This document shows positions 42,768 to 52,970 of a DNA stretch of 64,000 bases, in pieces. The translations under genes and the position numbers were made by a program. A model generated the notes under the pieces. It saw nothing but the letters and a program-made list of their open reading frames with translations, searched no databases and had not been told where the DNA came from. The stretch spans positions 1 to 64,000 of the forward strand of contig NZ_JBOITM010000085.1 in assembly GCF_050717535.1 (NCBI RefSeq), in the 5' to 3' direction. This DNA is from Clostridium_AD sp050717535 (GTDB lineage Bacteria > Bacillota > Clostridia > Clostridiales > Clostridiaceae). How positions within the stretch are numbered: the first letter of the stretch is position 1; each line of letters begins with the position of its first letter.

Positions 42768-45700
42768 ATGAATAAGATAATCTATTTTGAAAAACTATTC
42801 ACCAAAAGAAGAGAGAAACTTATAGAATACTGCTCAGAGCTTCAGAAAAGCGGTAAAAACTTTATTTATATATTACCCTCTAGAGAAGCTATAACAGACG
42901 TTAGATATTCACTTATAGAGAAAAACCAAGGAATTATTAATTCATATATTATTACTTTTGATGAACTTGAAGAGCTTATTATAGAACCTTATATAAGTAA
43001 TGATAGAGTCATATATGAAGAGTTTGAACAGATTTTAATACAAGGTATTTGTAAAAAATCTATAGAAAATCTTACATATTACACGAAGATATGCACTAAG
43101 AAAGGCTTTATAGAAGAAATAAGAACTTTTATAAAATCACTAAAAAGGCAAACTGTAACTGAAGATGATTTGTTAAATATAACTAACAATGAAGAAAATG
43201 AAATTTTAAAGAGTAAACTAGAAGACATTTATATCATTTATAAAGCTTACAATAAAAGTTTAAGTGATAATAATGTCTATGATATAAATGATATATCGTT
43301 AAACGCAGTTAAATTTGCTAGTAGTAGCAGGATTTTTGATGAATTTGATGCAATCATAATAGATGGTTTTATTAACATAGATATGGTTAATTTGGAGCTT
43401 ATAGATGAAATATCAAAGAGCAAAGATATAGATATCTACGTAAATAGTTCCTTTAGAAATCATCTTATTGAGCCCTTTATAAGAGGTGAGATAGTTAATA
43501 AACTTAAGATTATGGATTTTCATATAGTAGAGGATATAGAAGAAGAGTACGAAAGTAATGAAAATATAAAGCAGATATCAAAAATGTTGTACTCAGGAGA
43601 AAAGTTGAACATAGATGAAAATCCTAAACAAAATTGTAAGCACGATATAATGCAAAATTCTTGCGAAAAATTTAAATGTATAAAGATAAATAAGTATCCC
43701 TGCATAGAATCAGAGGTTAGAGAAATTTCTAGGCAAATTAAAAGATCCTTGATGCTTGGTGATAAGGCTTCAGAGATTGCTGTGTTTGTTAATAAAAGCA
43801 CTCTTTATTCCTCAATCATTATAAAGATATTTAAGGAGTTTAAGATTCCAGTTGAGATGATATATAAAATCCCTCTTACTGATTCACTAGAGGTTAGAAA
43901 AATTATTATGAGTTTTGAAGAAAACAAAGAGGAAAATATAAAATCAGCTTCGCAGTGGCTTAATATACTAGAGGAAAAGTTTTCAGAATATAATGAAATA
44001 ATTAAAGTTGTATTTTTAAATGGTATGAAGAGTAATTTGTGCTTTGAGGACAAGGTGTTATTAAAAGGCTATGAGGGTTTAAAAAGACTCCACAAGAATT
44101 TAAGAAATAATTTTGAACTTTGTAGCATGCTCCAAAATAACATGGAGAGTAGTATATTTGGGGGCTTCTTAAGGGATGCTGCACTAAATTCAACTATAAC
44201 CATTGAAAATATGAATAGAGATGGTGTTAAAATTTTAAATACTGATCTAGCTAAGGGAGTATTTTATAAGCATGTATACATACTTGGGTTAAATGAAGGA
44301 GAAGTACCAAAGGTAGTTCGGAATGCAGGTTTATTCACAGATATGGAAGTAGATAAGCTATATAAACAAGGTATTAATTATAGAAATTATAGATATGAAC
44401 TCCAGCGGGAAAAAATTAGATTTAATCTAACTCTAGCAGCTGCAAAAGAGAGAATAACACTATCTTATAGAGGCGCAAGTGAGGAGGGTGGGTTTGCAAT
44501 AGCTTCTTCCTTTGTGGATGAAATTAAATTTTTAACGGGGATTAAAGAAGAAAGAGTTTTAACCATGAGAGATAGGTTCAATATAAATATAAACGAGGTT
44601 ATGAGTGAATTAGAATTAAAAACAGTTGTTCTAAAGGATATATTCGAGAAATATTATAAAGGTTTTACTGATATGAATATAGAAAAGAAAATATCCTTTG
44701 CTGAGGAATTTGAAGTAAATATAGTGGATTATTATGCAAAGTGCTTTGTGGAATATCATAGAGAAGTGCAGGTGGACTATAATAATTACGAGGGATGGAT
44801 TGGCAGTGAGTATGCTCAAGGCACGTGTGAATATTTTAAACCTTCAGCAGTAGGATCATATTTCAGATGCCCTTATCAATATTTTATGCAACAAATTTTT
44901 GAAATTAGGGATGTGGAAGAGAGTGAGGATGAGTTTAATAATCTTGAAATAGGGACCTTTTATCATGAAATTTTAAAAAGATATTATGAAAATTCAACAA
45001 TAGAGGAACTTTACTTGTTGGATAATGGAAAAATAGATTTGGTATTTAATGAGGACAAGTTTAATAATATATTTGATGATGAAGCCCAAAATCTTAGAGT
45101 GTTAGACATAGAGGATGATGTGAAAGAAACCATCCTGGATCGTTTTAAAAATATATTGAAGAGTTTTCTAGAACTTGATGTTAAAAGAATGAAAAAATAT
45201 TTGAAGGATACAAAAAATATTCTTGTCCCATTTTTAATAGAAGAAAAAATTAAAGAGAAAGAGGCCTTTGGAATACCTATTTCCTGCGTGGTGGATAGGG
45301 TTGATTTGGAATTTGAATATGTGGGTAATCAGTGGATGGCTACAGGTAAATATATGGTATATGATTACAAGAAGCGTTCAATTTCAGATATTGAAGCAAT
45401 ACTAGGAAGAGAGGATTGTCAAATTGTGATCTACTATTATATGGTGGAATACATTTTGAAAAACAGATTTGGTAAGCTATTTAAAAACAGACAATTAGAC
45501 TGCATGGGGCTTATTTATTTGAGCATAGAAAATCAAAATAAGACAGGCCTAGTTAAAGAAGGCTTATATAGAACTGAGTACAAAGCTTCAACTGATTTTG
45601 GAAGAAAGCACTTTGATGTAAATAAAGATATGTTTAATATACTAACTAAGTATGTTAGAGATTTAGTAATAGAGGCAGCCAGTGATATAAAAGAGGGCAA

Positions 45701-45848
45701 ATTTAACTACAAGTCTAATTGTAGTTGCTTTGATGGAAAAAGTTTTGGTGGCTATAGTTGCTCGTTTAAGAATGTATGCAGGTATAACAAGAATAAGCTA
45801 TTATTACAAAATACAGCTTGCATGGGAGGTACCGCAGATGCACATTAA
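42768..45848 (+). CDS. addB: AddB-like nuclease subunit without a Walker A motif
   Basis: About 1026 aa, somewhat shorter than usual AddB. The normal N-terminal GxxGxGKT nucleotide loop is absent; the start reads MNKIIYFEKLFTKRREKL. The helicase-like core is inactive in appearance. The C-terminal PD-(D/E)XK nuclease is intact: GTFYHEILKRYYE, VVDRVDLEF, YDYKKR and QIVIYYYMVEY. Cysteines in YFRCPYQYF and near the end (SCSFKNVC, with an earlier CSC) fit the iron-sulfur staple. GGAG is placed for ATG 42768. It would process double-strand ends with AddA; the 3' end overlaps addA by 11 nt. Confidence 0.85.
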   Translation: MNKIIYFEKLFTKRREKLIEYCSELQKSGKNFIYILPSREAITDVRYSLIEKNQGIINSYIITFDELEELIIEPYISNDRVIYEEFEQILIQGICKKSIENLTYYTKICTKKGFIEEIRTFIKSLKRQTVTEDDLLNITNNEENEILKSKLEDIYIIYKAYNKSLSDNNVYDINDISLNAVKFASSSRIFDEFDAIIIDGFINIDMVNLELIDEISKSKDIDIYVNSSFRNHLIEPFIRGEIVNKLKIMDFHIVEDIEEEYESNENIKQISKMLYSGEKLNIDENPKQNCKHDIMQNSCEKFKCIKINKYPCIESEVREISRQIKRSLMLGDKASEIAVFVNKSTLYSSIIIKIFKEFKIPVEMIYKIPLTDSLEVRKIIMSFEENKEENIKSASQWLNILEEKFSEYNEIIKVVFLNGMKSNLCFEDKVLLKGYEGLKRLHKNLRNNFELCSMLQNNMESSIFGGFLRDAALNSTITIENMNRDGVKILNTDLAKGVFYKHVYILGLNEGEVPKVVRNAGLFTDMEVDKLYKQGINYRNYRYELQREKIRFNLTLAAAKERITLSYRGASEEGGFAIASSFVDEIKFLTGIKEERVLTMRDRFNININEVMSELELKTVVLKDIFEKYYKGFTDMNIEKKISFAEEFEVNIVDYYAKCFVEYHREVQVDYNNYEGWIGSEYAQGTCEYFKPSAVGSYFRCPYQYFMQQIFEIRDVEESEDEFNNLEIGTFYHEILKRYYENSTIEELYLLDNGKIDLVFNEDKFNNIFDDEAQNLRVLDIEDDVKETILDRFKNILKSFLELDVKRMKKYLKDTKNILVPFLIEEKIKEKEAFGIPISCVVDRVDLEFEYVGNQWMATGKYMVYDYKKRSISDIEAILGREDCQIVIYYYMVEYILKNRFGKLFKNRQLDCMGLIYLSIENQNKTGLVKEGLYRTEYKASTDFGRKHFDVNKDMFNILTKYVRDLVIEAASDIKEGKFNYKSNCSCFDGKSFGGYSCSFKNVCRYNKNKLLLQNTACMGGTADAH

Positions 45849-48800
45849 AGAAAAGTTTAGTTTTGCTAAGTTCTTTGGACTAAATAAGGAGCAAAGTGAG
45901 GCTGTGGATGTTGAAAAAAATATATCCCTTTCGGCAGGAGCAGGCTCTGGTAAAACAAGAGTTTTAACTAGCAGATTTTTAACACTACTAGATAGTGGTA
46001 CTTCCATAGATGAAATTGTAGCTATAACCTTTACTGAAAAAGCTGCACTAGAGATGAAAAGTAGGATTCGGAGTGGAATACTGGATAAGATTGCAATAGA
46101 AAACAAACAAAATATGGCATTATGGCAGCAGCAGTTAGACAATTTAAACAGAGCTAATATTACTACTATACATAGCTTTGCTGCAACAATCGTTAGAGAA
46201 AATGCTGCATTTTTGGGTATTGATTTTAATTTTGGCATAATAAATCAAATTCAAAAGAGTGTATTTTTAAAAGATAAGCTTAATGAAATAATTGTCACCA
46301 TGTTCTCAGATGAAAATTATAGTGAAGAAGTTAATAATCTTTATAATTCCTTTGGGCAAAAATATGTAGATGAACAATTAAACACTGATATATTAAAGCT
46401 CAGAGAAGATATAGCTGAATCCAGTGAGAATATTCATGAAATTTTGGAAAAAGCCAAAATGGATAAGCTATCTAGTTTTATTTTAGAAATAGTTAAAGAA
46501 TTAGATGAGTGCTATTATCAGTACAAGCTCTCAAAAGATGTGCTGGATTTTGGAGATCTTCAGAAGAAGGCCTTTGAAATATTAGAAAGTAAGCTTATGT
46601 GTAATAATTATAAGCACAGGTACAAGAACTTTTTAGTGGATGAATTCCAGGATACCAATGAACTTCAGAGAAAAATATTATACAAACTTACTGCAGATGA
46701 GAACGGAAAATTAATTGCAAAAAAACTCTTTGTAGTTGGAGATTTTAAGCAGGCTATTTATGGTTTTAGGGGAACGGATTCTACTATATTTAAAAGAGTA
46801 TCTGAGGATATGGGGAAAAGTGGATTAAAGTCTCTTAATATATGTTATAGAAGTGAGCCGGAGATTATAAAGGGTATAAACGAAATATTTCAGCATCTTA
46901 TTGAGAATTATCAACCTCTTAAGCATAAAGATGAGGATAAAAATAAGGTAGAATTAGAAACTGCAATAACAACTATAAAATCAAATAAAACAGAAAAGAG
47001 AATAAGTATAGTTACCTATAGTGGTGAAAAATCTGGCGATACTGACCTAGTAAAAAAGGCAAAGGCAATTATAAAGGATAAAAGGGGAATAGAAGAATTT
47101 AGTGTAGTTCTAAATGAAATAAAAGAGAGCTTTGGAGTGATTACCGAAAAGCCATCTAGTGGAGCGGAAGCAGTAATAAAGTCAATAAAACACTTGAGAG
47201 ATAAGGGGCTAAACTTTAAAGATATCTGTATACTTGTACGAAGTCGCGGGATAGTTCCAGATATTGAAGAGCAGCTTTGTAAATACAAAATACCATATTG
47301 TATAATAGGTGGAACTGGTTTTTTTGACAAGAGTGAGACAAAGAACATATTGAATTTATATGAGCTTGCTGTTAAGGGGTTTAATGAAAAACAGACAGAC
47401 CAACAGCTAATTGTGCTATTATCAGTACTGAAAAGTCCAATGTTTGAGCTTCCAGACGATGTGCTTTTAAAAGTAAGACAAAAACAACTATCAATGGAGG
47501 ATATATCTTATGTTGAGGCTATGAAAAGCGTAGCGCAGGAGCTTTCTGATGATTATCAAAAGACTAGTCTTATTAAGTCTTATGGGTATTTAAAAGAGTT
47601 GGAAGCTACAGCAAAAAAAATGAGCGTTGTAAGAATATTAGAGAGTATAATAGAAGGCCGCGGAATTAAAGAAATATATCTTGCAAAAAAGGATGGAGCG
47701 CAAAAGCTAAGAAATATAGAAAAACTTTTGAAACTTGCAGAGCAGTACGACAATGAAGAATTTTTTAGTAACCAGGAATTTATAGAATATATTGAGTATC
47801 TTAATGACAACAATAATAATGAAGCTGAGGCGGCACTTGATACAGAAGATTCAGAGGCGATAAAGATAATGACAATACATGCTTCAAAAGGACTTGAATT
47901 TGAGTCCATCATTGTGCCAAGTATTGAAAGAAATGTTATCAGTTTAAGCAAAAGTCAAAATAATAAAGTAGGTTTTATGCACTATAAAGATGCTATACTA
48001 TCAAGATATAACATGAGTGGAGAAGTGTGCAGTGAATTTATTGATGCTCTAAATGAAAAATTAACAAAAGAAATCCATGAAGAAATAAGAATACTATATG
48101 TGGCTATGACCAGAGCCAAACAGTACATTGTACTCACAGGTAAAGAGGAGGAGTATGATGGAAACTTTAAATTAAGTGAGGAAAACCTAGTAGAGAATTT
48201 AAACACTTATGAAAAAATGATAAAATATGCAACACTAGCAGGTAGAGCAAATTTAGACACAATTGCATTTATGAGCTCAGAAGATCTTGTGCAAATTCAG
48301 GTGCAGGAACACAATATAGTGGAAGATGCTCTACTGGATGAAGCGGACATAAAAAATAGGATTTTATTTAAACCACAAATAAAGCCAAGAAACTATGCCA
48401 GTGCTTCTAAATACATGAGTTACAGTAGCTGCCCTAGAAAATATTATTATGAAAATATTTTAGGGGGAAGATACGAGGATTACACCAAAACACTTGAAAT
48501 AAAATTACAAGAGAAAACAGTTGATGTAGCAAGTGGGATAGATGTAATAGAGCAGATTGAAAATAAATCTGAAACTAGCAATCTGGAAATTGAGAAAAGT
48601 ACAGCAGATAGTTTAATAGTGGGAAATAGAGTAAAAGCAACAGATAAAGGAGTAATTGTTCATAAGGTTTTAGAACATATGGATAAGCAGGGTAGCAGAG
48701 ATTATGAGACTTATATTCAGGATATTTTAGATAAGACTTATTTAGAAGATGAAGAGAAATTAGTTCAGGATGACGACCCAACGGAAGAAGTGGATATTAA

Positions 48801-49350
48801 GAAAAATTATAGAGCCGAGGTAGAAGTACTAAGAAACGAAATAAACACCTTCGTAAATAACTATTTGGAAATAGAAGAGAAAGAAAATAGTAAATGTAGC
48901 TATGGAGAACTGATAAAAAGCAGTAGCGAAGTATCCTATCTTCTTGCACCACTTTTAGATAAAAAAATGATGATAAATGGGTTTATTGACAGGTTAAAGC
49001 TATATAAAAAAGGTGACAAGCGAATTGCTGTAATAATTGACTATAAAACCAACAAAATAAGTGGCGAATATAACGCAGAGCATTTCAAAGAAGTATACTC
49101 TGATCAATTAATGATATATGGGAAAGCGGTAAAGGAACTACTACGAGTTGATGAGATAATTCTAAAACTATACCTGCTGCATTCAGGAGAAGTGGTTTCT
49201 ATTGAATATGATGAAAACAAGGTAACTAAGCTTATGAAGACTATGGATGAAGGCTTCTATAAAATGAACACTGTAGTGGGATTGGAAGATTATGCGAAGG
49301 CTGAAAGTGAACAATGTGCTTGGTGTAAGTATAGAGAAGGTTGTTTGTAG
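45838..49350 (+). CDS. addA: AddA-like helicase-nuclease with a Cys-rich nuclease domain
   Basis: About 1170 aa. UvrD-type helicase motifs are complete: SAGAGSGKTRVL (Walker A), FTEKAALEM, FLVDEFQDTN (Walker B), VGDFKQAIYGFRG, IMTIHASKGLEFE and LYVAMTRAKQYIV. The C-terminal nuclease has IVHKVLEHM, INGFIDRLKL, VIIDYKTNK and QLMIYGKA. A Cys in YSSCPRKYYYENI plus CAWCKYREGC (C-x2-C-x5-C) at the end resemble an iron-sulfur staple, which classical Bacillus AddA lacks. Start ATG 45838 follows GGGAGGT; the 36-residue extension to 45730 overlaps addB and is rejected. Confidence 0.88.
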   Translation: MHIKEKFSFAKFFGLNKEQSEAVDVEKNISLSAGAGSGKTRVLTSRFLTLLDSGTSIDEIVAITFTEKAALEMKSRIRSGILDKIAIENKQNMALWQQQLDNLNRANITTIHSFAATIVRENAAFLGIDFNFGIINQIQKSVFLKDKLNEIIVTMFSDENYSEEVNNLYNSFGQKYVDEQLNTDILKLREDIAESSENIHEILEKAKMDKLSSFILEIVKELDECYYQYKLSKDVLDFGDLQKKAFEILESKLMCNNYKHRYKNFLVDEFQDTNELQRKILYKLTADENGKLIAKKLFVVGDFKQAIYGFRGTDSTIFKRVSEDMGKSGLKSLNICYRSEPEIIKGINEIFQHLIENYQPLKHKDEDKNKVELETAITTIKSNKTEKRISIVTYSGEKSGDTDLVKKAKAIIKDKRGIEEFSVVLNEIKESFGVITEKPSSGAEAVIKSIKHLRDKGLNFKDICILVRSRGIVPDIEEQLCKYKIPYCIIGGTGFFDKSETKNILNLYELAVKGFNEKQTDQQLIVLLSVLKSPMFELPDDVLLKVRQKQLSMEDISYVEAMKSVAQELSDDYQKTSLIKSYGYLKELEATAKKMSVVRILESIIEGRGIKEIYLAKKDGAQKLRNIEKLLKLAEQYDNEEFFSNQEFIEYIEYLNDNNNNEAEAALDTEDSEAIKIMTIHASKGLEFESIIVPSIERNVISLSKSQNNKVGFMHYKDAILSRYNMSGEVCSEFIDALNEKLTKEIHEEIRILYVAMTRAKQYIVLTGKEEEYDGNFKLSEENLVENLNTYEKMIKYATLAGRANLDTIAFMSSEDLVQIQVQEHNIVEDALLDEADIKNRILFKPQIKPRNYASASKYMSYSSCPRKYYYENILGGRYEDYTKTLEIKLQEKTVDVASGIDVIEQIENKSETSNLEIEKSTADSLIVGNRVKATDKGVIVHKVLEHMDKQGSRDYETYIQDILDKTYLEDEEKLVQDDDPTEEVDIKKNYRAEVEVLRNEINTFVNNYLEIEEKENSKCSYGELIKSSSEVSYLLAPLLDKKMMINGFIDRLKLYKKGDKRIAVIIDYKTNKISGEYNAEHFKEVYSDQLMIYGKAVKELLRVDEIILKLYLLHSGEVVSIEYDENKVTKLMKTMDEGFYKMNTVVGLEDYAKAESEQCAWCKYREGCL

Positions 49351-49448
49351 GGGATTTTATTTAAAATGTTATAGAAGGAAAATTTTTTCCTTTGGCCAAT
49401 GGTACTATGTAAATAGAATTACAGAAAAATATTTTAGGAGGAACTAAA

Positions 49449-49652
49449 ATGAAATTTGGAATAAGAAAACCAAGCTTGAAGAAAATGATTAGCAGCAGGA
49501 CGAGTCCCAAGAGAATAATAAAGAATAGCTTAGGTTTAAGAGCACCACGTGGATTTGGCTGGATTACAAATCCTAAAAAAGCTGCTTATAATCGTGTATA
49601 TAATCGTACTAGTTTTAGTATTTTTGATATATTAAAGAAACTTTTCAAATAA
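49449..49652 (+). CDS. 67-aa basic protein of a phage/mobile-associated type
   Basis: Highly basic: MKFGIRKPSLKKMISSRTSP, then NSLGLRAPRGFGWITNPKKA and AAYNRVYNRTSFS. I recall near-identical small proteins in Firmicutes phages and integrative elements, often beside HipA-like kinases, but none is characterised. AGGAGG precedes the ATG. It lies 131 nt upstream of the HipA-like kinase gene on the same strand and may be its partner or antidote. Confidence 0.7.
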   Translation: MKFGIRKPSLKKMISSRTSPKRIIKNSLGLRAPRGFGWITNPKKAAYNRVYNRTSFSIFDILKKLFK

Positions 49653-49783
49653 TAACAAAGGGTTATGAGAATATTGTAATGAGTTTAGAACGATGAGAAA
49701 ATGGGTCGTTGTTTATAATGCAATGCTTGGTTATAATATATTATAAGAGAAGAAAAATACTGACTTAATTATGGAGGAGTTAT

Positions 49784-50902
49784 ATGGGAAAAATAGATTT
49801 GATAAACTTAGCAAATAAATATTTGAAAAATGAAGAATCTAATTTTACTGGGTATTTAATGTATAAGGACCAAAAAGTAGCTGAAATAAAAGACACAGAG
49901 TTTGTAAAATCTTTGGATGACAATTTATTACCAGTAATAATGATAAATAAGAATGCAGGATCCTTAGAAGTGTGGCTACAAACTAGAGTAATAGATACTC
50001 ATAGGACTAATTCAAGGCAGGTAAGGCGTAGATTAAGTGTTAGGTCAGAGGTTCCTAAGGAAATAGTTATTAAAGCTAGAGCTATATGTATTACAGATAG
50101 CTATTGGTTAAAATGGATAAATGAAGATATAACTTATAAAGAAGTAAGAAGTAGGTTATCTGATGGGCTAAATACTGTTGCTTTATACGGCAATGCTTCA
50201 GAAATAAATTTTAAAGATCTAGATATAAGTCCTGAATTAACCAACATCGGGAGTTTTGAGAAGTGCTGGAAGCTTATTGAGGGATGTTGGTATATGATAA
50301 AAAAGGGTACTTATAAGGAAAATTTTGCGGAAGTATTAATAGCAAACATTGCTATTAATCTTGGATTTGATGCGGTTAAATATGAAGCTATTGAAGATGG
50401 TGTATTAGTTAAGTGTAAAGACTTTACTAATAATGGAGAAGTCGACTTCGAGCCAATGTTCAGCTTTGTTCGCGATTATTGGGAAATAGATGATTCTATA
50501 AGTATTATAAAAGAACTTGGTTACATAGAAGAGTTCTTGAACATTACATTTATGGATGCGCTGTGCTATAACATAGATAGACATACATTTAACTTTGGAA
50601 TATTAAGAAAGGATGGAGAACCAGTAGGACTTGCACCAAATTTTGATAATAATTTAGGCTTATCAGGAGTTCTTAATAATAGTGGTTTAGAAAGTACATG
50701 GTATTCAACATCATTTACAAGAAATAATTATAAGCCAATATTAGATGAGTATAATTATAATGTACCTAAGATTGATTTAGAAGAGATAAAAGTAATTATA
50801 AATAATACATTAAAAGGATTTCCGTCGTTACAGTCGGAATCTGGATTTAGTGAAGTTGTATTTAAGATAATAAAAAATAATTATGAAGAACTATTGAAGT
50901 AA
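49784..50902 (+). CDS. HipA-like kinase-fold protein
   Basis: 372 aa. The catalytic loop NIDRHTFNFGILRKDGEPVG (about 265) and metal motif APNFDNNLGL match the HRD-like and DFD-like motifs of HipA and its phage-borne relatives; ARAICITDSYWLKW near residue 105 is a segment I associate with this family. A canonical HipA N-terminal domain is not seen. GGAGG precedes the ATG. Context with the small basic protein suggests a mobile two-gene module, perhaps toxin-antitoxin or phage defence; this is inference. Confidence 0.75.
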   Translation: MGKIDLINLANKYLKNEESNFTGYLMYKDQKVAEIKDTEFVKSLDDNLLPVIMINKNAGSLEVWLQTRVIDTHRTNSRQVRRRLSVRSEVPKEIVIKARAICITDSYWLKWINEDITYKEVRSRLSDGLNTVALYGNASEINFKDLDISPELTNIGSFEKCWKLIEGCWYMIKKGTYKENFAEVLIANIAINLGFDAVKYEAIEDGVLVKCKDFTNNGEVDFEPMFSFVRDYWEIDDSISIIKELGYIEEFLNITFMDALCYNIDRHTFNFGILRKDGEPVGLAPNFDNNLGLSGVLNNSGLESTWYSTSFTRNNYKPILDEYNYNVPKIDLEEIKVIINNTLKGFPSLQSESGFSEVVFKIIKNNYEELLK

Positions 50903-51204
50903 GAAAATTAGAAGAGCCTGAGTATTTTTATTTGAGAGAAGTGAATAAAGCATTGTCAAAAATAAAATAGTTGAAAAAGAAAAAAGAAACATCGTATGCG
51001 TGAGACTTATAAGAATAAGATTAAGGATGTATTCTTTCCCAAAAGTATGAAATATCTAGGAGCAGACATATATAATATGTCTGCTATGTTAATTTTAAAC
51101 ATATTTGTTAGCTGGGTATTGATAAACATGTAGGAAGAAAAGGGGAAAATTGGTTTGGATGTGATATAATATAAAAGCAATATTCTGCAAGGAGGAAAAA
51201 ATGT
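50903..51204. other. 300-bp intergenic region with a palindromic hairpin
   Basis: No gene seen. AGCAGACATAT (51061-51071) pairs with ATATGTCTGCT (51074-51084), a near-perfect palindrome that could terminate the kinase-like gene, though the following T-run is weak. The last 20 bp hold the AAGGAGG of the next gene. Confidence 0.45.
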
Positions 51205-52650
51205 ATGATAGGTAAATTACTTTTAAATAGATATGAATTATTAGAGAAAATTGGCGAGGGTGGCATGGGGACTGTCTATAAAGCAAAGTGCCATTTATTA
51301 AATAGATTTGTTGCTGTAAAGATATTAAAAGCAGAGTTAAATGATGATGAAGAGTTTGTTGGTAGGTTTAAAAAGGAAGCTACATCTATTGCCAGATTGT
51401 CACATCCCAACATAGTGAATGTTCATGATGCCTCTGAAGAAGAACATATTAATTTTATAGTTATGGAATATATTGATGGTAAAACATTAAAGAGTGTAAT
51501 AAAGGAAAATGGCAGACTTAGCTCAGTGGAGACAGTAGATATAGCTTTTCAAGTAGCAAAAGCACTTGAGTGTGCACATAAAAACAAGATAATTCATCGA
51601 GATATAAAACCCGATAATATTATGATAATGGAAGATAATATGGTTAAGGTTATGGATTTTGGAATAGCTAAAGTTGACGATTCAAAAACTGCAACCAATG
51701 CTAATGGTATTATGGGCACAGTACGTTATCTTTCTCCAGAACAAGCAAAAGGAAATATTGCAGATTGTAGAACAGATATATATTCCTTAGGTATTGTGAT
51801 GTATGAAATGGTAACAGGGAAAGTACCTTATAATGCAGAAAGTGCTATTTCCATAGCTATGATGCATATCCAAGAACCTGTTATTCCACCAAAAGAAATT
51901 ATTAGTGATATACCTGAAAATATAAACGCAGTAATTGTGAAATGCATGGAAAAAGAGCCCAATAAAAGATATCAAACAGCTAGGGAAGTGGCGGATGTTT
52001 TAGAGAAAATCAAGGAACATTCTAATTTTGAAACTGAAATGTATAGTGGTCAAGACGATGCTACAATGTTTATGGGCGCAGTAGTGGGCTTAGATATACC
52101 AAATGATTTTACAACACTTATGAGTGAACCTTCAGAAGACGAAATCACAATGATGAATACAGATAAAGAAGTATTATCTACAAAAAAGAAACTAAGTAAG
52201 AAAAAAAAGGCAATGATAATTATATCATCACTTATTTTGGTTATGATTGTTGGAGTTCTAGGGAAACTTCTATCTAATGGGAAGTCTACTAAAAATCAAA
52301 CTCCTATTGTAAAGACTACAACCACAGCAGAACCAGTAATCGAAAAGAAAATGGTGCCATCACTTATTGGAAATACTCAAGATGTTGCAGAGCAAACTGT
52401 TGCTACTAATGGATTTATTCTTGGTAATATAACAAATAATTATAGCGACAGTATTGAAAAGGGATTAGTTATTAGTCAAACACCTGTGGTAAATACATCC
52501 TATGAAAAGGGTGGTAAAATAGCTTTAGTAATAAGCCAAGGTAAGAAAATTGTCCAGGCTACTAGTGTACAAGTAAAACCAGCACCAGCACCAAAAAAAC
52601 CAGCACCACCAGCAAAGAAAGAAAAAGATGTGAAGAAGCATAAACACTAG
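51205..52650 (+). CDS. Ser/Thr protein kinase with one PASTA domain
   Basis: 481 aa. Hanks-type kinase domain: GEGGMGTVYKAK (P-loop), VAVKIL lysine, HRDIKPDNIMI and MDFGIAKV (DFG), APE-like LSPEQAKG. A Lys-rich stretch and membrane helix lie near residues 330-355, then one extracellular PASTA domain (VPSLIGNTQDVAEQTVATNG, QTPVVNTSYEKGGKIALVIS) and a Lys/Pro/Ala tail. PrkC homologues usually carry several PASTA domains and sit next to a PP2C phosphatase; neither applies, so this is probably a second, accessory kinase. Confidence 0.9.
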   Translation: MIGKLLLNRYELLEKIGEGGMGTVYKAKCHLLNRFVAVKILKAELNDDEEFVGRFKKEATSIARLSHPNIVNVHDASEEEHINFIVMEYIDGKTLKSVIKENGRLSSVETVDIAFQVAKALECAHKNKIIHRDIKPDNIMIMEDNMVKVMDFGIAKVDDSKTATNANGIMGTVRYLSPEQAKGNIADCRTDIYSLGIVMYEMVTGKVPYNAESAISIAMMHIQEPVIPPKEIISDIPENINAVIVKCMEKEPNKRYQTAREVADVLEKIKEHSNFETEMYSGQDDATMFMGAVVGLDIPNDFTTLMSEPSEDEITMMNTDKEVLSTKKKLSKKKKAMIIISSLILVMIVGVLGKLLSNGKSTKNQTPIVKTTTTAEPVIEKKMVPSLIGNTQDVAEQTVATNGFILGNITNNYSDSIEKGLVISQTPVVNTSYEKGGKIALVISQGKKIVQATSVQVKPAPAPKKPAPPAKKEKDVKKHKH

Positions 52651-52765
52651 TGCTTTCTGAAGAAATACCTGTAAGCAGTGAGGTCAGTGTAGTGTATAAC
52701 ACCATATTTTTATAAAAAAGATTAAATTAAGGGTATTCTAGGTATGATCTAAAGATTAGAATCTC

Positions 52766-52906
52766 TTGTTTATTGTTGGAATTTTAGGATTAACATTTGG
52801 TGTTAAAAAAAGGAATAGGACAATTATGATTATTTCTGTAGTTACTTTTATAATTATAATTGCATTTACATTGTTTTTAATATTTATCATAATACCTGCA
52901 ATGTAG
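52766..52906 (+). pseudogene. Possible fragment of a small membrane protein
   Basis: A 46-codon frame from TTG 52766 reads GILGLTFGVKKRNRTIMIIS and continues as an apolar helix (TFIIIIAFTLFLIFIIIPAM) to TAG. The pattern GxxxGxxFGxKxRN then a membrane helix is like the end of DUF4190-type proteins. No ribosome site; probably a relic. Confidence 0.3.
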
Positions 52907-52970
52907 TTAAATATAAAGTTTATATTTTTTAATCTTCATATGTGGCATCATAATATAAGAAATCAAATTC

